This document shows, piece by piece, positions 1 to 6,907 of a DNA stretch of 13,265 nucleotides (positions within the stretch are counted from its first letter, which is position 1; the number at the start of each line of letters is the position of its first letter). A model generated the notes under the pieces. The model did not search any database. It saw only the letters and a program-made list of their open reading frames with translations, and was not told where the DNA came from. The stretch is from positions 1-13,265 of the forward strand of contig CALCEA010000033.1 of assembly GCA_937900675.1 (NCBI GenBank), written 5' to 3'. The position numbers and the translations under genes are program-made. The DNA is from an uncultured Chitinophagaceae bacterium. Its GTDB lineage: Bacteria; Bacteroidota; Bacteroidia; Chitinophagales; Chitinophagaceae.

Positions 1-198
1 TTTAGCAATATTCAAACCAGAGATATAAAATTAGATATCATCAATTCCACAGGTGATCGTGTTTTCCAAAAAGATAAGTTGGTGAATCAAATGGGACCTC
101 AGCCAATCAATATCAATAACTTAAATGCTGGCATATACTTTGTAAGAGTATTTGCCAATAATAAAGTGTATATTCAAAGAGTATTTATCACCCAATAA
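1..198 (+). CDS. C-terminal end of a type IX secretion system-exported protein (sorting domain), 5' truncated
   Basis: This is an open reading frame running in from the left edge in frame 1; 65 residues remain before the TAA stop. The visible part matches a T9SS type A C-terminal sorting domain (Por secretion tail): a strand ending in 'STGDRVFQ', then 'INNLNAGIYFVRV', then a basic/aromatic strand 'KVYIQRVFITQ' at the very end of the protein. In Bacteroidota such domains direct outer-membrane export by the PorU/PorV machinery and are removed when the cargo is anchored or released. The exported N-terminal part lies outside the window, so the function of the mature protein cannot be told. The next gene begins 9 bases after the stop with no terminator between, so the two may share a transcript. 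Confidence 0.82.
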   Translation, partial: FSNIQTRDIKLDIINSTGDRVFQKDKLVNQMGPQPININNLNAGIYFVRVFANNKVYIQRVFITQ

Positions 199-207
199 AT
201 AAGACCC

Positions 208-939
208 ATGGCCTTTGAATGGAAAGAAGCAATTGTTTCAAACATCATTGATGAAACACCTACCACTAAAAGATTTTTCTTTGAAGTGAAGGATGGAAGT
301 ATTTTTGATTTTACACCAGGCCAATTTGTAACATTAGACTTACCCATTCACGAAAAACGCAATAAAAGATGGAGAAGCTACTCTATTGCGTCTTATCCTA
401 ATGGCACCAATCGATTTGAATTAGTGATTGTTTTATTAGAAGGTGGATTAGGGACAACCTATTTATTTAATGAAGTGAAGGTCGGTGATACCATTACTTA
501 TAGAGGACCACAAGGGGTATTTGTACTTCCTAAAACGATAGATAAAGACCTTTATTTAATTTGTACCGGAACAGGTGTAGCACCATTTAGATCGATGGTG
601 CATTATATTCATCAAAACAAAATACCACACCAAGCCATTCATTTAATTTTTGGCTGCAGAAAATATACAGATTGTTTATACGGTCATGAACTAAAACAAC
701 TGGAACAAGCCGAACCAGGTTTTTATTATCATCCTAGCTTTTCTAGAGAAACGGAAATAAGAGAAGGCGCATATACTGGCTATGTCCATCCAGTATACCA
801 AACTTTATTGGAAAATGCCAATAAAGACAATGCACAATTCTTTATTTGTGGCTGGAAAGAAATGATTGATGAAGCCAGAACCAAATTAGCAGAGCTAGGT
901 ATTCCAAAAGAGCGAATACACTTTGAACTATACGGCTAA
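208..939 (+). CDS. Ferredoxin-NADP reductase family FAD-dependent oxidoreductase
   Basis: This 243-residue protein has a two-domain flavin reductase fold without a fused 2Fe-2S domain. The N-terminal FAD-binding beta-barrel holds 'PGQFV' (37-41) and the FAD signature R56-S-Y-S59. The C-terminal nucleotide-binding domain shows 'GTGVAPFRS' (121-129) and 'CGW' near residue 213, and the chain ends in an aromatic 'FELYG', as in single-domain-pair FNRs. By family it moves electrons between NAD(P)H and an acceptor such as ferredoxin or flavodoxin in the cytoplasm; the partner is not visible here. The ATG at 208 lies 9 bases after the preceding gene's stop and has no Shine-Dalgarno sequence, as usual for Bacteroidota. 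Its TAA stop overlaps the stop codon of the convergent glyS. Members are sometimes annotated as flavodoxin reductase; acceptor and NADH/NADPH preference are unknown. Confidence 0.85.
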   Translation: MAFEWKEAIVSNIIDETPTTKRFFFEVKDGSIFDFTPGQFVTLDLPIHEKRNKRWRSYSIASYPNGTNRFELVIVLLEGGLGTTYLFNEVKVGDTITYRGPQGVFVLPKTIDKDLYLICTGTGVAPFRSMVHYIHQNKIPHQAIHLIFGCRKYTDCLYGHELKQLEQAEPGFYYHPSFSRETEIREGAYTGYVHPVYQTLLENANKDNAQFFICGWKEMIDEARTKLAELGIPKERIHFELYG

Positions 940-2384
940 GAAATCGCTTCTAGTACCATTGACTTTACTTTAGCCATTGGAATTCTTTCCTGAGTCATAC
1001 TATCCCTATGTCTAACAGTCACTGTACCATCTTCTTTGGTTTGATGGTCAATGGTTACGCAGAATGGTGTTCCAATAGCATCTTGACGACGATACCTTTT
1101 ACCAATCGCATCTTTTTCTTCATAGAAGCAATGGAAAGACTTTTTACAATCGTCCATTAACTCTTTTGCAATTTCAGGTAAACCATCTTTTTTAGTCAAT
1201 GGTAAAATAGCTAATTTATTAGGAGCAATTTTAGCTGGCAAGTGCAATACTACTCTAGAATCAGTAGTACCATCTTCTTTATTAATTGTTTCTTCTTCGT
1301 AAGAATTAGACAAGATTAACAAGAACATTCTATCTAAACCAATAGAAGTTTCAATTACATAAGGGATATAATGCTGATTGATTTCAGTATCAAAGTATTG
1401 CATTTTCTTTTTGCTAAACTCCTGATGTCTACTCAAATCAAAATCAGTTCTTGAATGTATACCTTCTACTTCTTTGAATCCAAATGGGAATTCATATTCT
1501 ATATCCAATGCAGCATCTGCATAGTGCGCCAATTTCACATGATCGTGGAAACGGTATTTTTTTGCATCTATACCTAAACTCAAATGCCATTGCATACGCT
1601 CGTTCTTCCAATGCTCATACCATTCTTTTTGCGTACCTGGCTTAATGAAAAATTGCATTTCCATTTGCTCAAACTCACGCATTCTAAATATAAATTGACG
1701 AGCTACAATTTCGTTTCTAAAAGCTTTTCCAGTTTGTGCAATTCCAAAAGGAATTTTCATTCTTGCTGTCTTTTGTACATTCAAGAAATTCACAAAGATA
1801 CCTTGAGCAGTTTCTGGTCTTAAATAAATTGTACTAGCTTCTTCTGCAACAGAACCTAATTCTGTAGAGAACATTAAATTGAATTGACGAATATCTGTCC
1901 AATTACCTGTGCCACTTACACTACATACAATTTTATGGTCAGCTATCAATTGACTTAAACCAGCAAAATCATCCTTTGCTAATAAGGCATCCATGTCTGC
2001 TAATAATTTATCAGCGCCAGCTTGATCGCCTTTCTCGATCATCTTATCTGCATGCGCTTCTAATAAATGATCTACACGGTATCTTTTTTTACTGTCTTTA
2101 TTATCAATCAATGGATCACTAAAACTATCCACATGACCACTCGCCTTCCATGTTGTAGGGTGCATAAAAATAGCCGCATCAATACCCACAATATTTTCAT
2201 TCATTTGGGTCATGGAGTTCCACCAATAATCACGAATATTTTTCTTTAATTGAGATCCATAAGGACCGTAATCATATACGGCACCTAAACCGTCATAAAT
2301 CTCACTACTTGGGAAAACAAATCCGTACTCTTTTGCATGCGATATAATCGCTTGTAATGTATTATCAGTTGGAGTCTTACTCAT
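936..2384 (-). CDS. glyS: Glycyl-tRNA synthetase, single-chain alpha2 type
   Basis: This class II aminoacyl-tRNA synthetase attaches glycine to tRNA-Gly. From the ATG at 2384 it has 482 residues. Visible parts are the N-terminal 'FVFPSSEIYDGL' with 'DYGPYG', a variable insertion (about 105-150), 'LRPETAQGIF' (187-197), motif 2 'FRNEI' (222-226) followed by 'FRMREFEQMEMQFF', motif 3 'TSIGLDR' (346-352), and a C-terminal anticodon-binding domain with 'RYRRQDAIGTPFCVTID'. This is the archaeal/eukaryotic-like homodimer form, not the alpha2beta2 GlyQ/GlyS form. An in-frame TTG three codons upstream (2393) falls inside a TATATTTG promoter box, so ATG 2384 is the better start. It is the last gene of a leftward run dtd, mazG-like, glyS, and may be read both from that operon and from its own promoter. 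Confidence 0.96.
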   Translation of the reverse strand: MSKTPTDNTLQAIISHAKEYGFVFPSSEIYDGLGAVYDYGPYGSQLKKNIRDYWWNSMTQMNENIVGIDAAIFMHPTTWKASGHVDSFSDPLIDNKDSKKRYRVDHLLEAHADKMIEKGDQAGADKLLADMDALLAKDDFAGLSQLIADHKIVCSVSGTGNWTDIRQFNLMFSTELGSVAEEASTIYLRPETAQGIFVNFLNVQKTARMKIPFGIAQTGKAFRNEIVARQFIFRMREFEQMEMQFFIKPGTQKEWYEHWKNERMQWHLSLGIDAKKYRFHDHVKLAHYADAALDIEYEFPFGFKEVEGIHSRTDFDLSRHQEFSKKKMQYFDTEINQHYIPYVIETSIGLDRMFLLILSNSYEEETINKEDGTTDSRVVLHLPAKIAPNKLAILPLTKKDGLPEIAKELMDDCKKSFHCFYEEKDAIGKRYRRQDAIGTPFCVTIDHQTKEDGTVTVRHRDSMTQERIPMAKVKSMVLEAIS

Positions 2385-2390
2385 AGTTTG

Positions 2391-2398
2391 CAAATATA
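2391..2398 (-). promoter_or_regulatory. Bacteroidota -7 promoter box for glyS
   Basis: Read on the minus strand this is TATATTTG, a full match to the TAnnTTTG box used by the Bacteroidota primary sigma factor. I see no convincing -33 TTTG at the usual 17-23 base spacing. Only 6 bases separate the box from the glyS ATG, so transcription starting 5-8 bases downstream would give a leaderless or nearly leaderless mRNA. The box overlaps an alternative TTG start codon and argues against that start. Confidence 0.5.
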
Positions 2399-2410
2399 AG
2401 GCGAGATTGC

Positions 2411-2749
2411 CTATTGGTGTAATTTTTCGTTGTTTTGGTGCCTATCCTTATCCCTATTGGTTTTCTTTTGAAGATTTTGTTCAAGCGCCTTGGTTAAATC
2501 AACGCCTGTTTGGTTGGCCAAACAAATTAATACAAATAAGATATCTGCCATTTCATCGCCTATCTCCAATTCTGCTTCTTTTCCCTTAAATGATTGCTCT
2601 CCATATTTACGCACCATAATTCTGGACAACTCTCCCACTTCTTCCATTAAAATTCCCAAATTGGTTAGCTCATTAAAATATTTCACGCCAATGGTTTGAA
2701 TCCATTGATCCACTTTATTCTGCGCTTCTTGTATTGTCATCTCTTTCAT
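2411..2749 (-). CDS. MazG-like nucleotide pyrophosphohydrolase
   Basis: This 112-residue, mostly helical protein belongs to the all-alpha NTP pyrophosphatase superfamily. It carries the two metal-binding signatures 'EEVGE' (36-40) and 'EIGDEMAD' (62-69, the ExxD being E66 and D69), together the EExxE...ExxD pattern that binds magnesium. Family members hydrolyse (d)NTPs, often aberrant ones, to the monophosphate and pyrophosphate in the cytoplasm; the substrate here is not known. The length fits a single MazG domain rather than the tandem-domain E. coli MazG. The C-terminus is a charged tail. It starts 11 bases after the dtd stop and ends 26 bases before the glyS ATG, so it sits in the middle of a probable three-gene operon. 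M4 (2740) is an alternative start that would not affect the domain. Confidence 0.88.
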   Translation of the reverse strand: MKEMTIQEAQNKVDQWIQTIGVKYFNELTNLGILMEEVGELSRIMVRKYGEQSFKGKEAELEIGDEMADILFVLICLANQTGVDLTKALEQNLQKKTNRDKDRHQNNEKLHQ

Positions 2750-2760
2750 AAAAATAGGTT

Positions 2761-3216
2761 TTAAAAATCTTTGTTTTTGGAATCCATCACAATAGTTACT
2801 GGGCCATTATTTAACAAACTCACTTTCATATCTGCTCCAAATCTTCCGGTTTGAATAGGCTTACCCATTTCTTTTTCTAATTGTTGAATCATTGCTTCAT
2901 ATAATGGAATCGCAATAGGTGGCTTAGATGCATTGATATAAGAAGGTCGATTTCCTTTTTTAGTCGAAGCGTGTAATGTGAACTGACTTATCAATAATAT
3001 ATCACCCTGTACTTCTTTCACACTTAAATTCATTACCCCATCCGCGTCATCAAAAATGCGCAAATTAGAAGCCTTACCTGCCAGCCATTCAACATCCTCT
3101 TGGTTGTCTGCATCTTCTATTCCCACCAAGATCATTAGACCATTTTGAATGGCGCCAACAATCTCTCCATCCACTTTAACACTGGCTTCTGTAACTCTTT
3201 GAATAACTAGCCTCAT
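2761..3216 (-). CDS. dtd: D-aminoacyl-tRNA deacylase
   Basis: This 151-residue protein removes D-amino acids, and glycine mischarged on tRNA-Ala, from tRNA, protecting translation. The start 'MRLVIQRVTEASVKVDG' is typical of the family. Both active-site signatures are present: 'SQFTL' (77-81) and 'NNGPVT' (136-141), which contains the Gly-cisPro dipeptide that gives chiral selectivity. Length matches the usual 145-150 residues. It is the first gene of a leftward run with a MazG-like enzyme and glyS; pairing with a glycyl-tRNA synthetase is notable because DTD acts on glycyl-tRNA species. A -7 promoter box lies 28 bases upstream of the ATG. It is divergent from the flippase gene, with 67 bases between the two starts. 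Confidence 0.95.
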   Translation of the reverse strand: MRLVIQRVTEASVKVDGEIVGAIQNGLMILVGIEDADNQEDVEWLAGKASNLRIFDDADGVMNLSVKEVQGDILLISQFTLHASTKKGNRPSYINASKPPIAIPLYEAMIQQLEKEMGKPIQTGRFGADMKVSLLNNGPVTIVMDSKNKDF

Positions 3217-3244
3217 TTTCTTAGATTTATTCCATGAAGATAAA

Positions 3245-3252
3245 CAAAACTA
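3245..3252 (-). promoter_or_regulatory. Bacteroidota -7 promoter box for dtd
   Basis: The minus strand reads TAGTTTTG, matching TAnnTTTG. A TTG that could act as -33 lies 24 bases further upstream, slightly beyond the usual range. Transcription from here would leave a leader of roughly 20 bases before the dtd ATG at 3216 and would serve the dtd, mazG-like, glyS run. Confidence 0.45.
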
Positions 3253-3283
3253 TTTTCACTAATTTAGCTGTAATTTCAACCCC

Positions 3284-4774
3284 TTGAGTAGTATTAAAAA
3301 ATTAGCCGGTCAAACTGCATGGTATGGATTGAGTTCCATTGCCGCAAGGTTTATCAACTATTTGTTGACGCCTTACCTTACCTATAAGTTTACCGAGGCG
3401 GCTTATGGGGAAATGTCCATTATCTACTCTTTTGTCCCTTTTCTAAATGTGATTGTAACCCATGGAATGGAAACCGCCTATTTTAGATTTGGATCCAAGG
3501 AAAACGAAGAGAAAATCTATCATACCAGTAGCTTCTCGATGATTTTTGTGACCAGTATTGTGGTAATTGCCATGTTAATGTATAGTGGCCCATTAAGTAT
3601 GCTGTTACAAATTACCCAGCACCCAGAATACATTACCATGATGGCATGGGTAGTTGGATTGGATGCTTTAACGACCATTCCTTTTTCTAGATTAAGACTT
3701 TCTGATCAGCCAAAGAAATTTGCCTTTATTAAAGTAGGTGGCATTATATTGAATATCGCTGCCACTTATTTTTTCATAAGCACTATCCCTCAGTTAGCAC
3801 AAGACAATCCAACTGGTTTTTGGGCAACTAGTTTTAAATCAGATTGGGCTGTTGGTTATATTTTATTAGCCAACATAATTCAAAATATTTTTGTGCTTTT
3901 ATTATTACAAAAAGAAATTCGTGCATTGCGTTTTTCTTTTGATATTAAACTATGGGCACAAATGATGGTGTATGCCCTACCACTCATTTTAGTGGGTTTT
4001 GGGGGAATGGTGAATGAAACTTTTGACAGAATTATGTTAGGATGGTGGGCGCCTGGAGCTACAGTGGAAGCCAATAAAATGGAAGTAGGTATTTATGCAG
4101 CATGTTACAAATTATCTATTTTAATCACCATCTCTATTCAAGCTTTTAGAATGGGTGCCGAACCATTTTTCTTTAAGACTGCTCAATCAGATCAAGCTCA
4201 AAAGACTTATGCAAGAATCATGAAATTCTTCGTGATCACACTTTGCATCATGTTCTTAGGAGTAGTTTTATTTTTAGATATTTGGAAACTATTTATTCGC
4301 AATCCCGCTATGTATGTGGGTTTACGCGTTGTGCCCATTTTATTAATTGCCAATATGTTTTTAGGGGTATATTATAATTTAAGTATTTGGTATAAATTGA
4401 GTAATAAGACAATGGCTGGCGCATGGATCACATTATTAGGCGCTTTAATTACTATAATCATCAACTATATTGCCATTCCACACTTTAGTTATATGGCGAG
4501 TGCATGGGCCACTTTTTTCTGTTATGGCACCATGATGGTAGTGAGTTATCAATGGGGTCAAAGAGTATACCCAATACCTTATGCTACTAAAAAACTGATT
4601 GCCTATTTTGTAATCTGTTTAATATTATTTGGCATAAATAATTTAGTGCATATGGTTTCAAGCAATCAACCATTTAATTATTTATTTGCAACAATACTAT
4701 TGGTTTTATTCATTGCATTTGTTGCAAGAATTGAAAAGAAGGAATTAAAAAATTTATTGAATAAGCAAGCATAA
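3284..4774 (+). CDS. Oligosaccharide/lipopolysaccharide flippase family membrane protein
   Basis: This 496-residue integral membrane protein has about 14 predicted helices (approximately 11-32, 44-67, 82-104, 115-136, 145-167, 188-208, 226-251, 268-297, 313-338, 350-373, 379-399, 404-425, 436-457, 466-483). The opening 'IKKLAGQTAWYGLSSIAARF' and 'NETFDRIMLGWWAP' in the seventh helix region are typical of the polysaccharide transporter/Wzx-like branch of the MOP superfamily, which moves lipid-linked sugars across the inner membrane. No glycosyltransferases are adjacent, so the substrate is unknown. The start appears to be TTG at 3284: an in-frame stop lies at 3260-3262, no ATG follows before codon 44, and the family N-terminus begins right there. 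Its stop overlaps the next start by one base (TAATG), indicating translational coupling. Confidence 0.85.
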   Translation: MSSIKKLAGQTAWYGLSSIAARFINYLLTPYLTYKFTEAAYGEMSIIYSFVPFLNVIVTHGMETAYFRFGSKENEEKIYHTSSFSMIFVTSIVVIAMLMYSGPLSMLLQITQHPEYITMMAWVVGLDALTTIPFSRLRLSDQPKKFAFIKVGGIILNIAATYFFISTIPQLAQDNPTGFWATSFKSDWAVGYILLANIIQNIFVLLLLQKEIRALRFSFDIKLWAQMMVYALPLILVGFGGMVNETFDRIMLGWWAPGATVEANKMEVGIYAACYKLSILITISIQAFRMGAEPFFFKTAQSDQAQKTYARIMKFFVITLCIMFLGVVLFLDIWKLFIRNPAMYVGLRVVPILLIANMFLGVYYNLSIWYKLSNKTMAGAWITLLGALITIIINYIAIPHFSYMASAWATFFCYGTMMVVSYQWGQRVYPIPYATKKLIAYFVICLILFGINNLVHMVSSNQPFNYLFATILLVLFIAFVARIEKKELKNLLNKQA

Positions 4775-5244
4775 TGGCAGAAGATTTACACATCACTCAA
4801 GGTGATAAAAAAGCACAATACGAATCACTGATTCCACAAATAAAAGCATTGATAGAAGGTGAACCGAATCAAGTGGCGAACCTTGCCAATATCTCCGCAG
4901 CTTTAAAAGAACAGTTTGGTTGGTGGTGGGTTGGATTTTATATGATTATAAAGGACGAATTGGTTTTAGGACCATTTCAAGGACCAGTAGCCTGTACAAG
5001 AATTAAAAAAAGTAGAGGTGTTTGTGGCGCAGCATGGGCTGCAGAAAAAACACTCATCGTGGAAGATGTTGAAAAATTTCCAGGACATATAGCTTGCAGT
5101 AGTGCATCAAAATCAGAAATAGTGGTTCCTGTTTTCCAAAATGGAGTCATTACTGGAGTTTTGGATGTAGATAGTGAGCACCTTGCCTATTTTGACACAA
5201 CAGATCAGTACTATTTAGAGAAAATTGTTTCCCTGCTTGCTTAA
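4774..5244 (+). CDS. msrC: Free methionine-(R)-sulfoxide reductase (GAF domain)
   Basis: This 156-residue cytoplasmic GAF-fold enzyme reduces free L-methionine-(R)-sulfoxide. The diagnostic run 'LGPFQGPVACTRI' followed by 'GVCG' and 'FPGHIAC' is present. The three conserved cysteines are C74, C84 and C108, with the same 10 and 24 residue spacings as in the characterised E. coli enzyme. 'SEIVVPV' and 'GVLDVDSE' complete the binding pocket. The full length argues for an active reductase rather than a sensory GAF domain. The ATG shares its A with the TAA stop of the flippase gene, so expression is coupled to it. No clear intrinsic terminator lies between this stop and the tRNA promoter. Confidence 0.93.
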   Translation: MAEDLHITQGDKKAQYESLIPQIKALIEGEPNQVANLANISAALKEQFGWWWVGFYMIIKDELVLGPFQGPVACTRIKKSRGVCGAAWAAEKTLIVEDVEKFPGHIACSSASKSEIVVPVFQNGVITGVLDVDSEHLAYFDTTDQYYLEKIVSLLA

Positions 5245-5279
5245 GCGTAAAAAGTACCCGAAAAATTAAAAAAATCAAT

Positions 5280-5287
5280 TAAGTTTG
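5280..5287 (+). promoter_or_regulatory. -7 promoter box for tRNA-Leu
   Basis: TAAGTTTG matches TAnnTTTG and ends 10 bases before the mature tRNA 5' end, a normal distance for a short-leader tRNA precursor. The A-rich stretch upstream shows no good -33 TTTG. Confidence 0.5.
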
Positions 5288-5297
5288 CAACCCCTAA

Positions 5298-5379
5298 GCG
5301 GATGTGGCGAAATTGGCAGACGCACTAGACTTAGGATCTAGCGCCGCGAGGCGTGTGGGTTCGACCCCCTCCATCCGCA
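5298..5379 (+). tRNA. tRNA-Leu (anticodon UAG, reads CUA/CUN)
   Basis: The acceptor stem GCGGATG (5298-5304) pairs with CATCCGC (5372-5378), with discriminator A at 5379. The anticodon stem CTAGA (5325-5329) pairs with TCTAG (5337-5341) around a 7-base loop CTTAGGA, giving the anticodon TAG at 5332-5334. The T-arm is GTGGGTTCGACCCCC-like with a TTCGA loop. A long variable arm (gccgcgaggc region, about 5342-5354) marks it as a class II tRNA, consistent with leucine. The 3' CCA is not encoded and must be added enzymatically. It has its own -7 box upstream and an intrinsic terminator immediately downstream, so it is probably a single-gene transcription unit. Confidence 0.97.
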
Positions 5380-5380
5380 C

Positions 5381-5406
5381 AAAAGGCCCAAATTTGGGCC
5401 TTTTTT
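5381..5406 (+). terminator. Intrinsic terminator after tRNA-Leu
   Basis: A perfect 24-base palindrome (5381-5404) has arms AAAAGGCCC/GGGCCTTTT around an AAATTT centre and runs into six Ts (5401-5406). It starts two bases after the tRNA. The palindrome is symmetrical, so it could also stop leftward transcription. A TTTG within it (5393-5396) may double as the -33 element for tig. Confidence 0.9.
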
Positions 5407-5419
5407 AATACTAAAACCT

Positions 5420-5427
5420 TACCTTTG
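5420..5427 (+). promoter_or_regulatory. -7 promoter box for tig
   Basis: TACCTTTG is a full TAnnTTTG match, 41 bases upstream of the tig ATG. The candidate -33 TTTG at 5393-5396 is 23 bases upstream, inside the tRNA terminator. The same TACCTTTG octamer precedes the HD hydrolase gene at 11942. Confidence 0.6.
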
Positions 5428-5468
5428 CCCCCCTTAAACACTAGAATAATAACTAGAAAATCAACTTT

Positions 5469-6830
5469 ATGGCAACAATACAAAGAAGCAACATTGCACC
5501 TTTAAATGACAAGTTAACGGTAACATTAACCAAAGAAGATTATTTAAAAGGTTACGAAACAAGTTTGAAGAAATATGCCAAAACGGCAAATATCCCAGGC
5601 TTTAGAAAAGGAATGGTGCCTGCTGGTTTAATTAAGAAAATGTACGGTCAATCAGTTTTTCAAGACGAAGTGATTAAGACAGTAGAAAATGAAATGAATC
5701 AATATATTGCTAAAGAAAAATTAGAAATATTTGCTCAGCCATTGCCAGTAACTGCAGAGTTTCCAACAATGGATGTGAATCAACCAATAGATTACACATT
5801 TGCTTTTGAAGTGGGTTTAAAACCATCTTTCACGATTGATACAAAGGGTATTAAAGCAACTCGTTACAAGATTGAAGTAACAGATGAAATGATTCAAGCA
5901 GAAGTAGAAAGATTACAAATTCGTAATGGTAATATGACTGAACCAGAAGTTGCAGAAACTGAAGAGAATGTATTGAATGTTACTTTTATTGAATCAGATA
6001 AATCTGGTAATGAAATTGAAGGTGGATTGTCTAAAGACAATTCATTATTGATAAAATATTTTGCTCCTAAAGCTAGAAAAGAATTCATTGGAAAGAAAAA
6101 GGATGATATCGTTACAATTCAAATAGGTAAAGCGTTTGAAGAGAAAGAATTAGATATTATTTTAGCAGATTTAGGATTAACTAAAGACGATGCTGATAAA
6201 TACTTCAAAGTATTGATCACTAAAGTAGGTATTGTTGAAAAAGCTCCTTTAGACGAAACTTTATTTACGGTAACCTACCCTAATCAAACTATCAAAACAG
6301 AAGCTGAATTTAGAGAAGCTATCAAAAAAGATATTGAAGGATATTATGATCAACAAGCGCGCAATCAAGTGCACGATCAAATTTATCATGCATTAATTGA
6401 AAATACTAAAATGGATTTCCCTACTGATTTCTTAAAGCGTTGGTTACAAAACGGTGGAGAAAAGCAAAGAACAGAAGAAGAAGCTGAAAAAGAATATCCA
6501 GTATTCCAAGATCAATTAAAATGGACTTTGATTAGCACTCAATTAATTGCTGAACATAAAATTGAAGTAGGTGCTGAAGACTTAAAAGGTTTCGCTAAAT
6601 CTCAATTAATGAGTTATATGGGTGGTCAATTAGGTGCATTAGGTGATAATGACCAATGGTTAGAAGACTACGCAAACAGAATGATGCAAGACAGAAAATT
6701 TGTAGAAGATAGCTACCACAGAATTAGCACTGACAAATTATTCCAAGCAGTAGAAGCAACAGTGACTGCCAAAGAAGAAAAAATCACTGCTGAAAAATTT
6801 GCAGAAAAACTACAAAATCACAAGCACTAA
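5469..6830 (+). CDS. tig: Trigger factor, ribosome-associated chaperone
   Basis: This 453-residue protein binds the ribosome exit tunnel and shields nascent chains. The N-terminal ribosome-docking domain has the signature 'GFRKGMVP' (44-51, GFRxGxxP). The middle region (roughly 150-250) sits where the FKBP-type prolyl isomerase domain belongs but is divergent; 'YFKVLITKVGIVEKAPLDE' marks its exit strand. The C-terminal part (about 265-453) is the helical substrate-binding arm domain, rich in charged helices. Length is close to the 430-450 usual for the family. It has its own promoter box and a strong terminator, so it is separate from the clpP-clpP-clpX unit downstream although the neighbourhood tig-clpP-clpX is conserved in many bacteria. 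The ATG at 5469 has no Shine-Dalgarno sequence; its context AACTTTATGGCA is identical to that of the HD gene at 11965. Confidence 0.94.
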   Translation: MATIQRSNIAPLNDKLTVTLTKEDYLKGYETSLKKYAKTANIPGFRKGMVPAGLIKKMYGQSVFQDEVIKTVENEMNQYIAKEKLEIFAQPLPVTAEFPTMDVNQPIDYTFAFEVGLKPSFTIDTKGIKATRYKIEVTDEMIQAEVERLQIRNGNMTEPEVAETEENVLNVTFIESDKSGNEIEGGLSKDNSLLIKYFAPKARKEFIGKKKDDIVTIQIGKAFEEKELDIILADLGLTKDDADKYFKVLITKVGIVEKAPLDETLFTVTYPNQTIKTEAEFREAIKKDIEGYYDQQARNQVHDQIYHALIENTKMDFPTDFLKRWLQNGGEKQRTEEEAEKEYPVFQDQLKWTLISTQLIAEHKIEVGAEDLKGFAKSQLMSYMGGQLGALGDNDQWLEDYANRMMQDRKFVEDSYHRISTDKLFQAVEATVTAKEEKITAEKFAEKLQNHKH

Positions 6831-6852
6831 GCTTTTTATACCGATTTTAAAC

Positions 6853-6890
6853 AAAAAGGCCCTTTGGATCCATCTGAAGGGCCTTTTTTT
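6853..6890 (+). terminator. Intrinsic terminator after tig
   Basis: The stem AAAAAGGCCCTT (6853-6864) pairs with AAGGGCCTTTTT (6877-6888) across a 12-base loop and continues into seven Ts (6884-6890). It lies 22 bases past the tig stop and separates tig from the clp operon. The A-tract on the left side makes it potentially bidirectional. Confidence 0.93.
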
Positions 6891-6907
6891 ATTCGAACAC
6901 CTCAAGT

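Noticed and set aside
1584..1823. 79-codon rightward frame inside glyS
   Set aside because: It is antisense to conserved motif 2 of glycyl-tRNA synthetase and explained by that gene's codon pattern.
2385..2393. TTG start for glyS three codons upstream
   Set aside because: The TTG is part of a TATATTTG promoter box, so it would lie upstream of the transcript start; the ATG at 2384 is sufficient for the family N-terminus.
5381..5404. Perfect palindrome after the tRNA as an operator or integration site
   Set aside because: Position, G+C-rich arms and the T-tract explain it fully as an intrinsic terminator; no integrase or duplicated tRNA end is present in the window.
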